From assembly GCF_013522705.1 (NCBI RefSeq), contig NZ_JAAMRE010000017.1, positions 50,632 to 114,631 on the forward strand: a stretch of 64,000 nucleotides of DNA, read 5' to 3'. The stretch is from Pseudomonas lurida (GTDB taxonomy: Bacteria > Pseudomonadota > Gammaproteobacteria > Pseudomonadales > Pseudomonadaceae). The position numbers were made by a program, and so were the translations under genes. This document shows positions 61,585 to 64,000 of this stretch, in pieces. How positions within the stretch are numbered: the stretch's first letter is position 1; each line of letters starts with the position of its first letter. The notes under the pieces are model-generated. The model had not been told where the DNA came from. It worked only from the letters and a program-made list of their open reading frames with translations, and did no database searches.

Positions 61585-63126
61585 TCAGTCGGTCAGTTTG
61601 TCGGCCAGCGCCTTCACGCGGGCCAGATCGCCCTTGGCGACCTTGGCCACGCCGGTGCCGTATTCCGGATCGGCCTTATAGAGGAACGAGAGAATGATGT
61701 GCTTGCTCTCGTCATCGGTGGTGGCCAGGGAGCCGCCGAAGTTTTCAATCAGGTCCTGACGCTCTTTCTGACTGTACGAACGGTACAGATCACCGGCCTG
61801 CTTGAAGTTCTGCTCGCGCTGGATTTTCGCCTGCTGGGTGCTGCCGGACAGCGGCAACTGGCTGTAGCGCGCGGCTTGTGGCTCTTCACGCGGTTCCAGG
61901 CGGCTTGGCTGATAGTTCACACCGCTGCTGGTCTTGCCGCTGTTCATCGCGCCGTCCTGATTGCCGTTGTTGACGGTCACGCGCGGGGCGTTGATCGGCA
62001 GCTGCAGGGCATTGGCGCCCAGGCGGTACATCTGGGTGTCGGCGTAGGAGAACACACGGCCTTGCAGCAGGCGGTCTTCAGACGGCTCGATGCCCGGCAC
62101 CAGGTTGGCCGGCGCCATGGCGACTTGTTCGGTCTCTTGGAAAACGTTGGCCGGATTACGGTTGAGGACCATCTGCCCCACTTTGCGCTCGGGCACATTC
62201 GGCCAGATCTTGGTGGCGTCCAGTGGATCGAAGTCGAACTTGGCCAAGTCTTCAGGCTTGAGCACTTGCACATACAAGTCCCATTTCGGGAAGTCGCCCT
62301 TGTTGATATGGGTGACCAAGTCGTTAGTCATGTGGCTGTAATCGCGCCCCTGTACTTGCACCACTTGTTTGGGGTCCAAATTCTTGATGCCTTGCAGGCT
62401 CTTCCAGTGGAACTTGACGTAATGCACTTCGCCCTTGGCGTTAATCAACTTGTAGGCGTGTACGCCATTGCCATCCATTTCCCGGTAACTGGCGGGTGTG
62501 CCGGCGTCGGAATACAACTCGGTGAGCGTGCGGGTCGACTCGGGAACATGGGAGAAGAAGTCGAACCGGCGCGAATCGTCGTCCAGGTTAGTTCGCGGAT
62601 CAGGTTTGAACGCGTGCACCATGTCAGGGAACTTGATGGCGTCGCGAATAAAGAACGTCGGGAAGTTATTGCCCACCAAGTCCCAGTTACCGTCAGCGGT
62701 ATAGAACTTGGTGGCGAAGCCGCGTGGGTCACGCAGGGTTTCCGGGGAATGGTTGCCATGCACCACGGCGGAGAAGCGCACGAACACCGGAGTGGTCTCG
62801 CCGGCGGCGAATACTTTGGCCTTGGTGAGGTCGCTGAGGCCATCGGTCACGGTGAAGGTGCCGTGGGCGCCGGTGCCGCGCGCGTGCACCACACGCTCCG
62901 GGATACGCTCGCGGTCGAAGCGTTGCAGTTTCTGAATCAGCTGTACGTCTTGCAGCAGCACCGGGCCGGTGGCACCGGCGGTTTGCGAGTTCTGGTTATC
63001 GCCAACCGTGGCACCGTTGTCGCGGGTGAGGTTGGCGGCGTGTACAGACAGGGAAAGCAGGCTGGCGGTGGCCAGGAGCAGCGCGTGTCGCGCCAGCACC
63101 GGCCCGCGGCGGGTTGGATTTTTCAT
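61585..63126 (-). CDS. katB: Periplasmic catalase KatB
   Basis: Haem catalase of 513 residues from ATG 63124-63126 (the TTG one codon earlier is dispensable), the same length as P. aeruginosa KatB. It has an N-terminal signal peptide (ALLLATASLLSLSVHAA). Catalytic region: RERIPERVVHARGTGAHG with the distal His, FVRFSAVVHGNHSPETLRDP, the Asn in LVGNNFPTFFIRDAIKFPD, and the haem-ligand Tyr in RVFSYADTQMYRLGANA. GAGGAAAC precedes the start. Co-directional with ankB, probably one transcript, expected to be peroxide-induced; I could not identify an OxyR site with confidence in the 287 bases upstream. Confidence 0.97.
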   Translation of the reverse strand: MKNPTRRGPVLARHALLLATASLLSLSVHAANLTRDNGATVGDNQNSQTAGATGPVLLQDVQLIQKLQRFDRERIPERVVHARGTGAHGTFTVTDGLSDLTKAKVFAAGETTPVFVRFSAVVHGNHSPETLRDPRGFATKFYTADGNWDLVGNNFPTFFIRDAIKFPDMVHAFKPDPRTNLDDDSRRFDFFSHVPESTRTLTELYSDAGTPASYREMDGNGVHAYKLINAKGEVHYVKFHWKSLQGIKNLDPKQVVQVQGRDYSHMTNDLVTHINKGDFPKWDLYVQVLKPEDLAKFDFDPLDATKIWPNVPERKVGQMVLNRNPANVFQETEQVAMAPANLVPGIEPSEDRLLQGRVFSYADTQMYRLGANALQLPINAPRVTVNNGNQDGAMNSGKTSSGVNYQPSRLEPREEPQAARYSQLPLSGSTQQAKIQREQNFKQAGDLYRSYSQKERQDLIENFGGSLATTDDESKHIILSFLYKADPEYGTGVAKVAKGDLARVKALADKLTD

Positions 63127-63413
63127 CAAGGTTTCCTCTGGTTTTTTTGATGCACATTCAGTTGTGCTTGCCAGAGGCTAGTGACCCGAGAGTCAGAAGA
63201 TAAATAGAAAACTCATACCAGGCCGATTAATAAATGAGTGTGGTAACCCACTGAATTTCCGGGTATTTCGCGCGCGATTGGTGGCACTTTGCAAACTATT
63301 TGCGTTTTAATGTGTCGATAAAAACCAACAGTGTTAACAGTTGTGTCGCGCAAGCCCGCATCGACTGACTTACACTTGGCACCACCCTTCTCATCTGTAA
63401 CAAGGAATAACCT

Positions 63414-63830
63414 ATGGGCGTGATCAGTGAGTTCAAGGCCTTCGCGGTCAAAGGTAATGTGGTCGACATGGCCGTCGGTATCATCATCGGCGCCGCCTTC
63501 GGCAAAATTGTTTCCTCATTTGTAGGCGACGTGGTGATGCCGCCGCTCGGTCTGTTGATCGGCGGTGTGGACTTCGGTGATCTGGCGATCACGCTCAAGG
63601 CCGCCCAGGGCGATGCACCGGCCGTGGTGCTGGCGTATGGCAAGTTCATCCAGAGCGTCGTCGACTTCCTGATCGTGGCATTTGCAATCTTCATGGGCGT
63701 GAAGGTGATCAACCGTCTCAAGCGCGAAGAGGCCAAGGCACCGAGCCTGCCGCCGACGCCGACCAAGGAAGAAGTGCTGCTGGGCGAGATCCGCGATCTG
63801 CTCAAGGCACAGAACGACAAGCCGCTTTAA
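63414..63830 (+). CDS. mscL: Large-conductance mechanosensitive channel MscL
   Basis: 138 residues. Family start MGVISEFKAFAVKGNVVDMAVGIIIGAAFGKIVSSFV (amphipathic helix plus first membrane segment), VMPPLGLLIGGVDFGDL, second membrane segment FIQSVVDFLIVAFAIFMGVKVINRL, and the C-terminal helical bundle ending in EEVLLGEIRDLLKAQ. It forms a homopentameric safety valve opened by membrane tension during osmotic downshock. Divergent from katB. Confidence 0.97.
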   Translation: MGVISEFKAFAVKGNVVDMAVGIIIGAAFGKIVSSFVGDVVMPPLGLLIGGVDFGDLAITLKAAQGDAPAVVLAYGKFIQSVVDFLIVAFAIFMGVKVINRLKREEAKAPSLPPTPTKEEVLLGEIRDLLKAQNDKPL

Positions 63831-63898
63831 GCCGCACCGGTTTGCAAAAAAGGCGCCTCCAGGGGTAATGCCAGTCAGTTAAGGAGGAACACTGTAAC

Positions 63899-64000
63899 TG
63901 TGGCGAGCGGGCTTGCCCCGCGTTGGGCTGCGCAGCAGCCCCAATAGGAGCGTCGCAGTATGCCAGGCAGCTCCGGGACTATGTTTTGGGGCTGCTGCGC
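63899..64000. repeat. REPIN, family 1, cut by window end
   Basis: Left arm 63899-63942 (TGTGGCGAGCGGGCTTGCCC...CAGCAGCCCC) matches the arm at 43448 with a few changes. The right arm begins at 63988 (GGGGCTGCTGCGC) and continues beyond the window. Confidence 0.88.

Overview
The window is chromosomal DNA of a Pseudomonas, most probably of the P. fluorescens group. The evidence is protein similarity and gene order: grpE-dnaK-dnaJ-dapB-carA-carB-greA-yhbY-rlmE-ftsH-folP on the left, recN/fur/bamE/rnfH/ratA/smpB next to it, and morA-glyA-yjiA-ybdD-cstA-mapZ-radA-ankB-katB-mscL on the right, which follows the P. aeruginosa PA4601-PA4614 order as I recall it. The tmRNA tag ANDDQYGAALAA and the two REP/REPIN families (cores GCGAGCGGGCTT and GTGGGAGGGGGCTT-like) point to the same group. 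No rRNA, classical tRNA, CRISPR array or intact insertion sequence was seen.

Layout. 1-14.5 kb: a minus-strand housekeeping block for chaperones (grpE, dnaK, dnaJ), lysine/peptidoglycan (dapB), pyrimidine/arginine precursor (carAB), transcript cleavage (greA), rRNA methylation (rlmE), membrane proteolysis (ftsH) and folate (folP, cut by the window start). Sigma-32-type promoters precede grpE and dnaK, and an attenuator-like terminator lies in the carA leader. 14.7-19 kb: recN with a LexA box, divergent fur/bamE, rnfH-ratA, smpB. 19-25 kb: the lactate locus (lldR, lldP, an FAD/Fe-S D-lactate dehydrogenase), then a small secreted protein. 25.1-32.3 kb: ssrA (tmRNA), then an island with an integrase remnant against the tmRNA 3' side, a type III restriction-modification pair (res, mod), a 449-bp segment without a gene, and an AT-richer two-gene cassette of unknown function. 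32.5-46.4 kb: envelope and accessory genes (a GT83-type glycosyltransferase, a UPF0114 protein, two lipoproteins, a Lon-like protease, DUF3015 and DUF4105 proteins, a chorismate mutase, a GreB-like paralogue, gdhA). 46.7-58.8 kb: ettA, a decayed AraC-type gene, a large PAS-GGDEF-EAL protein (MorA-like), glyA, yjiA, ybdD, cstA (pyruvate uptake family) and the c-di-GMP receptor mapZ. 58.8-64 kb: a secreted hypothetical, radA, ankB-katB, mscL and the beginning of another REPIN.

How the genes connect. SmpB and tmRNA form the trans-translation system, with the lactate locus between them. LldR probably controls lactate uptake and oxidation through a perfect 17-bp palindrome before lldP. AnkB probably supports the periplasmic catalase KatB. 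MorA (c-di-GMP turnover) and MapZ (c-di-GMP receptor) lie in the same 10-kb neighbourhood. The best candidate for an undescribed system is the cassette at 30657-32173, beside the restriction-modification pair in the tmRNA-linked island. Its function cannot be read from the sequence.
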